From NCBI RefSeq assembly GCF_005221325.1, contig NZ_CP039888.1, forward strand, positions 1,798,001 to 1,862,000: a DNA stretch of 64,000 nucleotides, read 5' to 3'. Position 1 is the first letter of the stretch, and every line of letters begins with the position of its first letter. The stretch comes from Agrobacterium tumefaciens (GTDB lineage: Bacteria > Pseudomonadota > Alphaproteobacteria > Rhizobiales > Rhizobiaceae). The notes beneath the pieces were generated by a model that saw only the letters and a program-made list of their open reading frames with translations, did not search any database and was not told the DNA's origin. The position numbers were made by a program, and so were the translations under genes. This document shows positions 56,790 through 64,000 of this stretch, piece by piece.

Positions 56790-58040
56790 ATGACGAGTGC
56801 GGCACCCAAGACCGGCTTCAGCAAGAACACGAAACTGAAGTCCGCATTGCTCCAGCACAAGGCACTCTCCAAAAGCGGTCTGTCCGAGCGGTTCTTCGGC
56901 GTCCTCTTTTCCGGCCTCGTCTATCCGCAGATCTGGGAAGACCCCGAGATCGACATGGAAGCGATGGAGCTTGGCGAAGGCCACCGCATCGTCACCATCG
57001 GCTCCGGCGGCTGCAACATGCTGGCCTATCTCTCCCGCAACCCTGATAGCATCGATGTGGTGGACCTCAACCCGCACCACATCGCCCTGAACAAGCTGAA
57101 GCTTGCCGCCTTCCGTCATCTGCCCGCCCATCAGGATGTGGTGCGCCATTTCGGCCGCGCCAACACCCGCAGCAACAGCGTCGGTTATGACCGTTTCATC
57201 GCCGAGCATCTCGACGCCACGACCAAGGCATACTGGTCGAAGCGCACCCTTTCGGGCCGCCGCCGCATTTCGGTGTTCGACAGGAACATCTATCGCACCG
57301 GCCTGCTCGGCCGCTTCATCGGTGCCGGCCACCTCATGGCCCGCCTGCACGGCGTGAAGCTCACCGAAATGGCCAAGACCCGGACGCTGGACGAACAGCG
57401 CCAGTTTTTTGACAGCAAGGTCGCGCCGCTGTTCGACAAGCCGGTGGTGCGCTGGCTGACGAAGCGCAAGAGCTCGCTTTTCGGCCTCGGCATTCCGCCG
57501 CGCCAATATGACGAGCTGGCAAGCCTTTCCAGCGACGGCACGGTTGCCTCCGTGCTGAGGGAACGGCTGGAAAAGCTTGCCTGCAACTTCCCGCTCAGTG
57601 ACAATTACTTCGCCTGGCAGGCCTTCGCGCGCCGTTATCCCGAGCCGCATGAGGGCGCCCTGCCCGCCTATCTCAAGCCGGAATATTACGAAACGATCCG
57701 CAACAACACCGCGCGCGTCGCGGTGCATCACGCCACCTATACCGAGCTTCTTTCCCGCAAGCCCGCAAGTGGCGTAGACCGCTATATCCTGCTCGATGCC
57801 CAGGACTGGATGACGGATGTGCAGCTCAACGAGTTGTGGTCGCAGATCAGCCGCACCGCCGCGCCCGGTGCGCGCGTCATCTTCCGCACGGCGGCCGAAA
57901 AGAGCGTTATCGAAGGCCGGCTTTCGCCTGACATCCGCAACCAGTGGGTCTATCTCGAAGAGCGCTCCAACGAGCTCAACGCCATGGACCGCTCGGCCAT
58001 TTATGGCGGCTTCCATATCTACCAGAGGGCTATGGCATGA
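56790..58040 (+). CDS. btaA: S-adenosylmethionine:diacylglycerol 3-amino-3-carboxypropyltransferase (BtaA)
   Basis: First enzyme of the betaine lipid DGTS pathway: moves the 3-amino-3-carboxypropyl group of SAM to diacylglycerol. The 416-aa protein is a DUF3419 family member with the N-terminal block FFGVLFSGLVYPQIWEDPEI, the SAM-binding TIGSGGCNMLAYLSRNP, VDLNPHHIALNKLKLAA, and late IFRTAAEKSVIEGRLSP. Its stop overlaps the btaB start. The Pho box fits the known use of DGTS to replace phospholipids when phosphate is short. Confidence 0.93.
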   Translation: MTSAAPKTGFSKNTKLKSALLQHKALSKSGLSERFFGVLFSGLVYPQIWEDPEIDMEAMELGEGHRIVTIGSGGCNMLAYLSRNPDSIDVVDLNPHHIALNKLKLAAFRHLPAHQDVVRHFGRANTRSNSVGYDRFIAEHLDATTKAYWSKRTLSGRRRISVFDRNIYRTGLLGRFIGAGHLMARLHGVKLTEMAKTRTLDEQRQFFDSKVAPLFDKPVVRWLTKRKSSLFGLGIPPRQYDELASLSSDGTVASVLRERLEKLACNFPLSDNYFAWQAFARRYPEPHEGALPAYLKPEYYETIRNNTARVAVHHATYTELLSRKPASGVDRYILLDAQDWMTDVQLNELWSQISRTAAPGARVIFRTAAEKSVIEGRLSPDIRNQWVYLEERSNELNAMDRSAIYGGFHIYQRAMA

Positions 58041-58780
58041 AAACCATCGGCGAGAATGTAGGCCTTGCAGACAGCGCGCATGCGGGCCTGATGGACCGCA
58101 TGTATCGCCACCAGCGGCATATCTACGATATCACCCGCAAATATTATCTTCTCGGCCGGGACCGGACCATTTCCGGCCTCGACGTGCCAAAGGGCGGCAC
58201 GCTGCTGGAAATCGGCTGCGGCACCGGCCGCAACCTGCTGCTCGCCAGCCGCAGATTTCCCGACGCCAAGCTCTTCGGCCTCGATATATCAGCCGAAATG
58301 CTGCTGACCGCATCGGAGAATTTTGCCGGCAAGGCGGAGCGACCCATCCTGCGGGTCGCCGATGCCACCGCCTTCCGTGCTTCGGAATTCGGCCAACCCG
58401 ATGGCTTCGATCGCGTCATGATCCCCTATGCCCTGTCGATGATACCGGATTGGGAAAAGGCGATAGAACAGGCACTCACGGCGCTGAAACCCGGCGGTTC
58501 GCTGCACATCGTCGATTTCGGCCAGCAGGAACAATTGCCGAAGTGGTTCCGCACCCTTCTGCAAGCCTGGCTCAACCGTTTTCACGTCACGCCTCGCGCC
58601 AATCTCCGTTACGTCCTCGCCAATATGGCCGGCCGTTTCGACGGCAATCTCGTCTTCGAGGAGATCGCCCGGGGTTATGCCTGGCGGGCCGTCATCACGC
58701 TTCCGGTTGCCGAAGCACAACAACCGAAGATCCACCTCATATTGGCCGACGCCCGATTCCCGGCGGATTGCGAAGCCTGA
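58037..58780 (+). CDS. btaB: diacylglyceryl-homoserine N-methyltransferase (BtaB)
   Basis: Trimethylates the homoserine head group made by BtaA, giving DGTS. The 247-aa class I methyltransferase has MDRMYRHQRHIYDITRKYYL near the start, the SAM loop LLEIGCGTGRNLLLASRRFP, FGLDISAEML, PYALSMIPDWEKAIEQAL, and ALKPGGSLHIVDFGQQ. The 4-bp overlap with btaA and their joint order confirm the assignment. Confidence 0.93.
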   Translation: MKTIGENVGLADSAHAGLMDRMYRHQRHIYDITRKYYLLGRDRTISGLDVPKGGTLLEIGCGTGRNLLLASRRFPDAKLFGLDISAEMLLTASENFAGKAERPILRVADATAFRASEFGQPDGFDRVMIPYALSMIPDWEKAIEQALTALKPGGSLHIVDFGQQEQLPKWFRTLLQAWLNRFHVTPRANLRYVLANMAGRFDGNLVFEEIARGYAWRAVITLPVAEAQQPKIHLILADARFPADCEA

Positions 58781-58993
58781 CCGACCGCATGTGGCACCGC
58801 CTTCAAGGCTTCTGTCGGACTAAATCCCCGCACTAAACCGGCAAATCGCTTGAAATCCAGCGACTTGCGAGGTGCAAAAAAAACGCGCTGCCCCTTGCCA
58901 TATCAGTTTGTTTACCATGTTATGCGTAAATCGGGAGATGCGGCGCGCTGTTTTGCGGCCGCGGGATGGGCAACAATTATCATCAGGGTTCCA

Positions 58994-59773
58994 ATGCGGC
59001 TGCGTTTTTCGGCACTATTGTCGGCTTTGCTGTTGATCAGCGGCTGCACGTCCACGAGTTACGACCTGCTGGAAACCGCATCCGTTTCCAAGCCTAAATT
59101 TTCCGATACCGATCCGCAGGATTTCGGCCTCAACAACCCGCACCGCCATGAGATACACGGCATCGACGTGTCTAAATGGAATGGCGATGTGGACTGGCGG
59201 ACCGTGCGCAAATCAGGCGTTTCCTTCGTCTTCATCAAGGCGACGGAAGGGTCGGACCGCATCGATCCAAAATTCGGCGACCATTGGCGCAGCGCGGCCT
59301 CGGCGGATATTCTGCACGCGCCTTACCACTTCTATTATTTCTGTTCGACGGCGGACGCTCAGGCCGACTGGTTCATCAGCAACGTGCCGAAGGAAGCCGT
59401 CACCCTGCCGCCGGTTCTCGACGTGGAATGGAATCCTTCTTCCCCCACCTGCAAGACCCGCCCTGCCCCCGGCGTCGTGCGCGCCGAAATGCAGCGTTTC
59501 CTCGACCGCCTCGAGGCCCATTATGGCAAACGTCCGATCATCTATACCTCGGTCGATTTCCACCGTGACAATCTCGTCGGCCAGTTCAAGGACTACCATT
59601 TCTGGGTGCGTTCCGTCGCTGCCCATCCGGCCAAGATTTACGAAGACCGGAAATGGGCATTCTGGCAATATACCGCAACCGGCGTCGTGCCCGGCGTGAA
59701 CGGCCCCACCGACATCAATGTCTTTGCCGGAAGTGAGAAAAACTGGCGGAAATGGATTGCTTCGGCCAAATAA
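58994..59773 (+). CDS. glycoside hydrolase family 25 lysozyme (lipoprotein)
   Basis: An N,O-muramidase-type hydrolase of peptidoglycan. The 259-aa protein has a lipoprotein signal ending in LISGC, then the GH25 barrel: HGIDVSKWNGDVDWRTV, SFVFIKATEGSDRIDPKFGD, the catalytic DVEWNPSS (Asp and Glu pair), and RKWAFWQYTATG. The start at 58994 is used because it begins the signal peptide; upstream in-frame ATGs do not. GH25 in a Gram-negative lipoprotein is one more member of this region's set of wall hydrolases. Confidence 0.9.
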   Translation: MRLRFSALLSALLLISGCTSTSYDLLETASVSKPKFSDTDPQDFGLNNPHRHEIHGIDVSKWNGDVDWRTVRKSGVSFVFIKATEGSDRIDPKFGDHWRSAASADILHAPYHFYYFCSTADAQADWFISNVPKEAVTLPPVLDVEWNPSSPTCKTRPAPGVVRAEMQRFLDRLEAHYGKRPIIYTSVDFHRDNLVGQFKDYHFWVRSVAAHPAKIYEDRKWAFWQYTATGVVPGVNGPTDINVFAGSEKNWRKWIASAK

Positions 59774-59896
59774 GACGGCCAAGAAGCAACACTTTCTAAA
59801 ATTCGGCATTGTTCTGCACCGTCAGATCGTCCGGTCCGTTTTTTTGTCGCAAACATATGGGTAAAGCGGGTCAACAACCTATCGAGGAAATTCCCC

Positions 59897-61123
59897 ATGC
59901 CCACGTTCCGGTCGCGCAGCATCGTTTTTGCCGCCGCTTTGTCGCTTCTTTCCACCGGCTCCGCACTCGCCACGCCGCCCGTCGCCTCGCCTGACGATCC
60001 CAAGCAGGTTGCCTGCGGCGGTGATCTCGGCGCGTTCCTCGAGGGCGTGAAAGCCGATGCGCTCGCCAAGGGCGTTCCGGCCGAGGCAATCCAGAAGGCG
60101 CTTGCCGGTGCGCAGATCGACCCGAAAGTGCTCTCGCGTGACCGCGCCCAGGGCGTCTTCCGCCAGACCTTTCTGGAATTCTCCCAGCGCACCGTCAGCC
60201 AGGCCCGTCTCGATATCGGCCGCAAAAAGCTTCAGGAGCTCTCCTCCACCTTCGCCCGCGCCGAAAGTGAATACGGCGTACCGGCCGGCGTCATCGCCGC
60301 CTTCTGGGCCATGGAAACGGATTTTGGCGCCGTTCAGGGCGATTTCAACACCCGCAACGCGCTGGTGACCCTGTCGCATGATTGCCGCCGCCCGGAACTT
60401 TTCCGCCCGCAACTGCTGGCGCTGATCGAAATGGTCCAACACGGTGATCTCGATCCCAACACCAACACAGGTGCATGGGCCGGCGAAATCGGCCAGGTCC
60501 AGATGCTGCCCAAGGACATCATCGCCTTCGGCGTCGATGGTGATGGCGACGGCCATATCAACGTCAAGAGCAGCGCGCCCGACGCCATCCTGACCGCAGC
60601 GAAATTCATCCAGCATCTCGGTTTCAAGAAGGGTGAACCCTGGATTCAGGAAGTCTCCCTGCCGGAAAACCTGCCCTGGGAAAAATCCGGCCTTGGCGGC
60701 CCGCTGACGGCCGGCGAGTGGTTCGCGCTCGGCGTCACCCCGCGCGACGGCAACAAGAACTTCGCCTCCCTGCCCGCAGCCCTCATCATGCCGCAGGGCC
60801 GCAAGGGGCCGACCTTCATCACCTATCCGAACTTCAACATCTATCTGGAATGGAACCAGTCGTTCATCTACACGACCTCGGCTGCCTATTTCGCTACCCG
60901 CCTGATGGGCGGACCCGTCTACGAGAAGGGCAACCCGGACCCCGGCTTCGATGACGCGACCATGAAGCAGCTTCAGACCAAGCTTGAATCGCGCGGACAC
61001 AATGTCGGCAAGGTGGATGGCATTCTCGGTTCCGGCACCCGCGTCGCCATTCAGAAAGAGCAGCAGCGCATCGGCCTGCCCGCGGATGGCTGGCCGACGG
61101 CCACGCTTCTTCAGGCGCTTTAA
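59897..61123 (+). CDS. lytic murein transglycosylase, MltB family, with peptidoglycan-binding domain
   Basis: The 408-aa protein starts with a signal peptide (RSIVFAAALSLLSTGSALA), then an MltB-type (SLT_2) domain: GVIAAFWAMETDFGAVQGDF (catalytic Glu), RNALVTLSHDCRRPELFRPQ, WAGEIGQVQMLPKDIIAFGV and AKFIQHLGFKKGEP. A C-terminal PG-binding-1 domain follows from about residue 353 (QLQTKLESRGHNVGKVDGIL). It ends in a clear terminator. It is soluble or periplasmic rather than a lipoprotein. Confidence 0.92.
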   Translation: MPTFRSRSIVFAAALSLLSTGSALATPPVASPDDPKQVACGGDLGAFLEGVKADALAKGVPAEAIQKALAGAQIDPKVLSRDRAQGVFRQTFLEFSQRTVSQARLDIGRKKLQELSSTFARAESEYGVPAGVIAAFWAMETDFGAVQGDFNTRNALVTLSHDCRRPELFRPQLLALIEMVQHGDLDPNTNTGAWAGEIGQVQMLPKDIIAFGVDGDGDGHINVKSSAPDAILTAAKFIQHLGFKKGEPWIQEVSLPENLPWEKSGLGGPLTAGEWFALGVTPRDGNKNFASLPAALIMPQGRKGPTFITYPNFNIYLEWNQSFIYTTSAAYFATRLMGGPVYEKGNPDPGFDDATMKQLQTKLESRGHNVGKVDGILGSGTRVAIQKEQQRIGLPADGWPTATLLQAL

Positions 61124-61197
61124 TAAGTCTTAACGACGCTATCAGGCCCTTAATCTCTCGGCCGGAATCAAGGCGGGAATCGTTAATCTCGACCGGA

Positions 61198-61233
61198 TGA
61201 CTGGGGATAAAACCCCGGTCATTTACTTTTTTT
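61198..61233 (+). terminator. terminator of the MltB-family gene
   Basis: TGACTGGGG (61198-61206) and CCCCGGTCA (61213-61221) make a 9-bp stem with one G-T pair and loop ATAAAA, followed by TTTACTTTTTTT. Confidence 0.9.
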
Positions 61234-61351
61234 AAACTTATGAAGCACTGCGTGATAGAGAAATAATCTTTTACTTTCAATAAATTACAGAAAGCGCTTT
61301 TTCAAGGCGCGCCAAACCGTGTTGCACTGCATCACAAAAACCGCTTTTCAA

Positions 61352-61369
61352 CTGCCACAAAACGGTCAT
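61352..61369 (+). promoter_or_regulatory. weak Pho-box-like site upstream of the 25-aa gene
   Basis: CTGCCAC (61352-61358), AAAA, CGGTCAT (61363-61369): two heptamers at 11-bp spacing that match CTGTCAT-N4-CTGTCAT at 11 of 14 positions. It lies 33 bp before the start codon at 61402. Confidence 0.4.
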
Positions 61370-61401
61370 ATTATCGAACCTGTCAACAACAGGAGGCACC
61401 C

Positions 61402-61479
61402 ATGGGACTTACAAAATCTCTCAATGCCTTGGCAGTCGGTTTGGCGTTTTTGTTCGTAGCGATGATGCTTTTCATCTGA
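61402..61479 (+). CDS. 25-aa single-pass membrane peptide
   Basis: The peptide starts MGLTKSLNALAVGLAFLFVA and ends in hydrophobic MMLFI; it is almost wholly one transmembrane helix. A near-perfect ribosome site AACAGGAGGCACCC precedes the ATG, and a strong terminator lies about 50 bp after the stop. The unit has its own promoter region and is not part of the flanking MltB or metF transcripts. I cannot name a family; too short for routine gene callers. The combination of strong translation signals and terminator makes it credible. Confidence 0.75.
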   Translation: MGLTKSLNALAVGLAFLFVAMMLFI

Positions 61480-61529
61480 CGCGACGTGAAGACCAAACGC
61501 AATTAAGAACCGTAGATGACACGAATTTA

Positions 61530-61564
61530 AAAAGCGCAGGCTCCTGAGGGACCTGCGCTTTTTT
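61530..61564. terminator. terminator after the 25-aa gene, also near the metF end
   Basis: AAAGCGCAGG and CCTGCGCTTTTTT form a 10-bp stem around CTCCTGAGGGA; the T-run serves the rightward gene and the A-run on the other side could serve metF (leftward), whose stop is at 61590. Confidence 0.9.
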
Positions 61565-61589
61565 CATGTCGGTAATCGGCTCTCCGGCG

Positions 61590-62495
61590 TCAGGCGGCGC
61601 TGCGGCGCAGGCGCTCCAGCCCGAGGTTTTCCAGCACCGCATCGACCAGCGGAGCGCGGTTCATGGTGTAGAGGTGGAACTCGTTGAAACCACGCCGCTG
61701 CAGATCAGCGATCTGCTCGGCCGCGACTTCGGCGGCCACGCGCGCACGCCCTTCCAGATCCTCGTCATAGCCCTCGAAACGCTCATCCAGAAATCCGGGA
61801 ACGCTGGTGCCGCAGCGGCCGGCGAAACGCTTGAGCTGGGTCAGGTTCTGGATCGGCATGATGCCCGGAACCACCGGAATGGTGATGCCCGCCACGGTGA
61901 CGCGCTCCATGTAACGTTCAAACACGTCATTATCGAAGAAGAACTGCGTCAACGCCCGGGTCGCACCATTATCCGCCTTGCGCTTCAGCATGTCGATATC
62001 AACAGCCTCGCTTGCGCTTTCAGGATGCTTTTCCGGATAGGCCGAAACGGAAATCTCGAAATCGCCGATCTCCCGCAGCCCCTTCACCAGTGCTGCGGCG
62101 TTCTCGTAACCTTCCGGATGCGGCTGGTAAGCCGTGCCGATGCCGGTGGAGGGATCGCCACGCAGCGCCACGAAATGGCGAACGCCGGCATTGCGAAACT
62201 CTTCGATGACCTGATGCACGTCGTCACGACTGGCATCCACGCAGGTCAGATGCGCAGCGGTCGGCAGATGGCTGTCACCGATCATGCGGCGCACCGCGTC
62301 CAGCGTCGGCGCCTTGGTGGAACCGCCCGCGCCATAGGTGACGGACACGAAATCCGGATCCCACTTCTTCAGCTCGGCAACCGTTTCCCAAAGCTGGGCT
62401 TCCATCTCGGCATTCTTGGGCGGGAAAAACTCGAAAGACAACCGGATATCGCCCCGGATATCGCCATTGTGGCGCGCGGTTTCCGATCTCAACAT
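61590..62495 (-). CDS. metF: 5,10-methylenetetrahydrofolate reductase
   Basis: Reduces methylene-THF to methyl-THF for methionine synthesis. The 301-aa flavoprotein has LSFEFFPPKNAEMEAQLW, FVSVTYGAGGSTKAPTLDA, HLTCVDASRDDVHQVIEEF, VALRGDPSTG, and LTQFFFDNDVFERYMERV. The start at 62495 has GGGAGGG just upstream, within the end of the preceding ArsR-methyltransferase gene, so the pair is translationally coupled and co-regulated. Confidence 0.94.
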   Translation of the reverse strand: MLRSETARHNGDIRGDIRLSFEFFPPKNAEMEAQLWETVAELKKWDPDFVSVTYGAGGSTKAPTLDAVRRMIGDSHLPTAAHLTCVDASRDDVHQVIEEFRNAGVRHFVALRGDPSTGIGTAYQPHPEGYENAAALVKGLREIGDFEISVSAYPEKHPESASEAVDIDMLKRKADNGATRALTQFFFDNDVFERYMERVTVAGITIPVVPGIMPIQNLTQLKRFAGRCGTSVPGFLDERFEGYDEDLEGRARVAAEVAAEQIADLQRRGFNEFHLYTMNRAPLVDAVLENLGLERLRRSAA

Positions 62496-62496
62496 A

Positions 62497-63510
62497 TCAT
62501 GCCCTCCCGGCAGCAAGTAAAACGGCCTCTTGCACCACATCGTCTGCCATCAGCAGCCGCTGGTCGCGGGCAACCCAGATCGTCACGTCCAGAGCTTCAT
62601 CGGACGCTTTTTCAGAATGAAGATCGACGGCGCGTTCCTGCGAAAGCCCGGCCTTCTTCAGCCACTCTTCCATCAACGGATGCGAAAATCCGAGCCGCAC
62701 ATGCGCGTGTTCATCGCGCAGATATTCGAAGGAATGCGGCGCAAGATCGATGACGATCAACCGCCCGCCCGGACGCAGCATGCGCGCGGCTTCGGAAAGC
62801 GCGATTTCCGGCTGGTCGAGGAAATGCAGGACCTGATGGATGACGATCAGATCGAAATCCTGTCCCTCCAGCGGCAGGTTGAGAATATCGCCATGGCGCA
62901 CGGATGCATTGACCACGCCCGCCTTGTCGAGATTGGCGCGTGCTACCGAAAGCATGTCTCGGCTGGCGTCCACGCCGATCGCACGGCGATAGATACCGCT
63001 CAGAAGTTGGAGGATGCGGCCAGTGCCGGTGCCGAGATCGAGAAGCGAATCGATCGGCGTTGTGCCCACCAGCTTCAATAGCGCGCCTTCCACGGCCTCG
63101 TCGCTGACATGCAGGCGGCGCAGCTCGTCCCAAGCGGATGCATTGCGGCTGAAATAATCCTGCGCCCGTTCCGCCCGCACCCGCTTGACCGTGGCAAGCC
63201 GTTCGCTGTCGCGCTGGAGAACGGCGTCGGAGGGCGATGCGGCGCCAAGCAGCTGCCTGACGACAACGGCGGGCTCGCCATCCTGCCGCAGGCGGAAATA
63301 GGCCCATGCGCCTTCCTGATAACGTTCGATCAGCCCCTCTTCCGTCAAAAGCTTCAGGTGACGGGAGATGCGCGGCTGCGACTGGCCGAGGATTTCGGTA
63401 AGGTCAGTGACGGTCAGATCGCCGGCCGAAAGAAGCGCCAGCAAACGGAAGCGTGTCGGCTCGCCCGCCGCCTTCAAGAGATCCACCAATTTGTCCAAAC
63501 CGAACGCCAC
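62497..63510 (-). CDS. ArsR family regulator fused to a SAM-dependent methyltransferase domain
   Basis: The 337-aa protein has an N-terminal ArsR winged helix (GEPTRFRLLALLSAGDLTVT, then QSQPRISRHLKLLTEEGLIE) and a C-terminal class I methyltransferase domain (SLLDLGTGTGRILQLLSG, VIHQVLHFLDQPEIALSEA, MLRPGGRLIVIDLAPHSFEY). The natural reading is a repressor that binds SAM or SAH in the methyltransferase-like domain and controls methionine-cycle genes. The partner gene metF, one base downstream, supports that. Whether the domain still methylates anything is unknown. Confidence 0.92.
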   Translation of the reverse strand: MAFGLDKLVDLLKAAGEPTRFRLLALLSAGDLTVTDLTEILGQSQPRISRHLKLLTEEGLIERYQEGAWAYFRLRQDGEPAVVVRQLLGAASPSDAVLQRDSERLATVKRVRAERAQDYFSRNASAWDELRRLHVSDEAVEGALLKLVGTTPIDSLLDLGTGTGRILQLLSGIYRRAIGVDASRDMLSVARANLDKAGVVNASVRHGDILNLPLEGQDFDLIVIHQVLHFLDQPEIALSEAARMLRPGGRLIVIDLAPHSFEYLRDEHAHVRLGFSHPLMEEWLKKAGLSQERAVDLHSEKASDEALDVTIWVARDQRLLMADDVVQEAVLLAAGRA

Positions 63511-63539
63511 TCTGCCGCGCCTCGCAAGCTAATCAAGAT

Positions 63540-63555
63540 ATAAAGATATCTTTAT
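63540..63555. promoter_or_regulatory. perfect 16-bp palindrome upstream of the ArsR-methyltransferase/metF operon
   Basis: ATAAAGATATCTTTAT is its own reverse complement, with near symmetry continuing three bases outward on each side (one mismatch in three). It is 29 bp before the start codon of the ArsR-fusion gene, where an autorepressor would bind. Confidence 0.8.
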
Positions 63556-63621
63556 GTCGATGTGGTGTTCGATGCAAGCGCAAAGTGTCGCGCGAGACGA
63601 TCATCGCCACTTATTACACGG

Positions 63622-63651
63622 AAAAAGGCCCGCTTTACGGCGGGCCTTTTT
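63622..63651. terminator. terminator of the ettA gene
   Basis: AAAAAGGCCCGC (63622-63633) and GCGGGCCTTTTT (63640-63651) form a perfect 12-bp stem with loop TTTACG. It serves the leftward ettA transcript; read rightwards it also has a T-run. Confidence 0.92.
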
Positions 63652-63671
63652 CTGAAGATATGACGAAAGGA

Positions 63672-64000
63672 TCAGCGCGTCAGTCGCTTGTAGCTCACCC
63701 GGCCGGGCTTGATGCTTTCCGGGCCGAGGCGGCGGACCTTGTCCTTTTCGTAGTCTTCGAAGTTGCCTTCGAACCATTCCACATGGCTGTCACCCTCGAA
63801 AGCGAGGATGTGGGTGGCCAGACGGTCGAGGAACATGCGGTCGTGGCTGATGATAACGGCGCAACCGGCGAAGGCTTCGAGCGCCTCTTCGAGCGCTGCC
63901 AGCGTTTCCGTATCAAGGTCGTTGGTCGGTTCGTCAAGGAGGAGAACGTTGCCGCCGGCCTTCAGCATCTTGGCAAGGTGCACGCGGTTGCGCTGACCAC
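63672..64000 (-). CDS. ettA: energy-dependent translational throttle protein EttA (ABC-F), C-terminal part
   Basis: Cut by the right edge, so only about the last 109 residues are seen. They contain the end of the ABC signature ([16 protein letters not shown]), Walker [16 protein letters not shown], the switch His in [20 protein letters not shown], and the EttA-like tail [24 protein letters not shown] EttA binds the ribosomal E site and gates translation according to ATP/ADP. The strong terminator follows the stop by about 20 bp. Confidence 0.9.
   Translation of the reverse strand, partial: GQRNRVHLAKMLKAGGNVLLLDEPTNDLDTETLAALEEALEAFAGCAVIISHDRMFLDRLATHILAFEGDSHVEWFEGNFEDYEKDKVRRLGPESIKPGRVSYKRLTR

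Overview
The window looks like a stretch of the main circular chromosome of an Agrobacterium/Rhizobium-group alphaproteobacterium (Rhizobiaceae), most likely Agrobacterium. The reasons are a high-GC background with long antisense open frames, FtsZ with the very long C-terminal linker typical of Rhizobiales, a lone CheW, a DUF2778 protein, PPi-dependent phosphofructokinase, the betaine-lipid genes btaA-btaB, and a gene order that agrees with what I remember of A. fabrum C58. That species assignment is from memory of gene order and was not checked by a search.

Layout. 1-7.4 kb: alpha/beta hydrolase (cut by the left edge), a YdcZ/DUF606 membrane pair whose first member is frameshifted, a DUF2778 L,D-transpeptidase-like protein, pncA, a DUF2164 protein, azlC-azlD and an aminopeptidase P. 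7.4-17.9 kb: a 57-aa DUF1127-like gene, prmA, an SCO copper protein, a 52-aa membrane protein, cheW, a palindromic repeat, creA, a DnaQ-like exonuclease, a LysR/DMT divergent pair, a GNAT, an APH-like kinase and ligA. 17.9-19 kb: an AT-richer islet with two genes I do not recognise. 19-22.8 kb: recN, bamD, lpxC.

23-45 kb is the division and cell wall (dcw) cluster, read leftwards in two blocks. mraZ-rsmH-ftsL-ftsI-murE-murF-mraY-murD-ftsW-murG-murC-murB is tightly packed with many 4-bp overlaps. An MFS transporter and a GGDEF protein follow, then ddl-ftsQ-ftsA-ftsZ. Upstream of mraZ there are four TGGGN repeats at exact 10-bp spacing (a MraZ operator) laid over a likely promoter. A 24-bp element is shared 21/24 between the mraZ and ddl upstream regions, and a TTAA-N7-TTAA CtrA-type site lies upstream of lpxC.

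45-64 kb: a quinone-oxidoreductase-like ADH, an SDR with a divergent HxlR regulator, the RNase P RNA gene, two tandem FAD oxidoreductases, a run of peptidoglycan-degrading enzymes (two SLT transglycosylases, an amidase, a GH25 lysozyme, an MltB-type enzyme), a J-domain protein, pfp, a LysE exporter, btaA-btaB behind a good Pho box, a 25-aa membrane peptide gene with a Pho-like site, an ArsR-methyltransferase fusion gene in an operon with metF behind a perfect 16-bp palindrome, and the end of ettA (cut by the right edge).

Most of the window is housekeeping. The points most worth following are the regulatory sites (MraZ boxes, the shared dcw element, the Pho boxes, the metF-operon palindrome), the unrecognised two-gene islet between ligA and recN, and the tiny proteins. 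I see no transposon, prophage, CRISPR array or tRNA.
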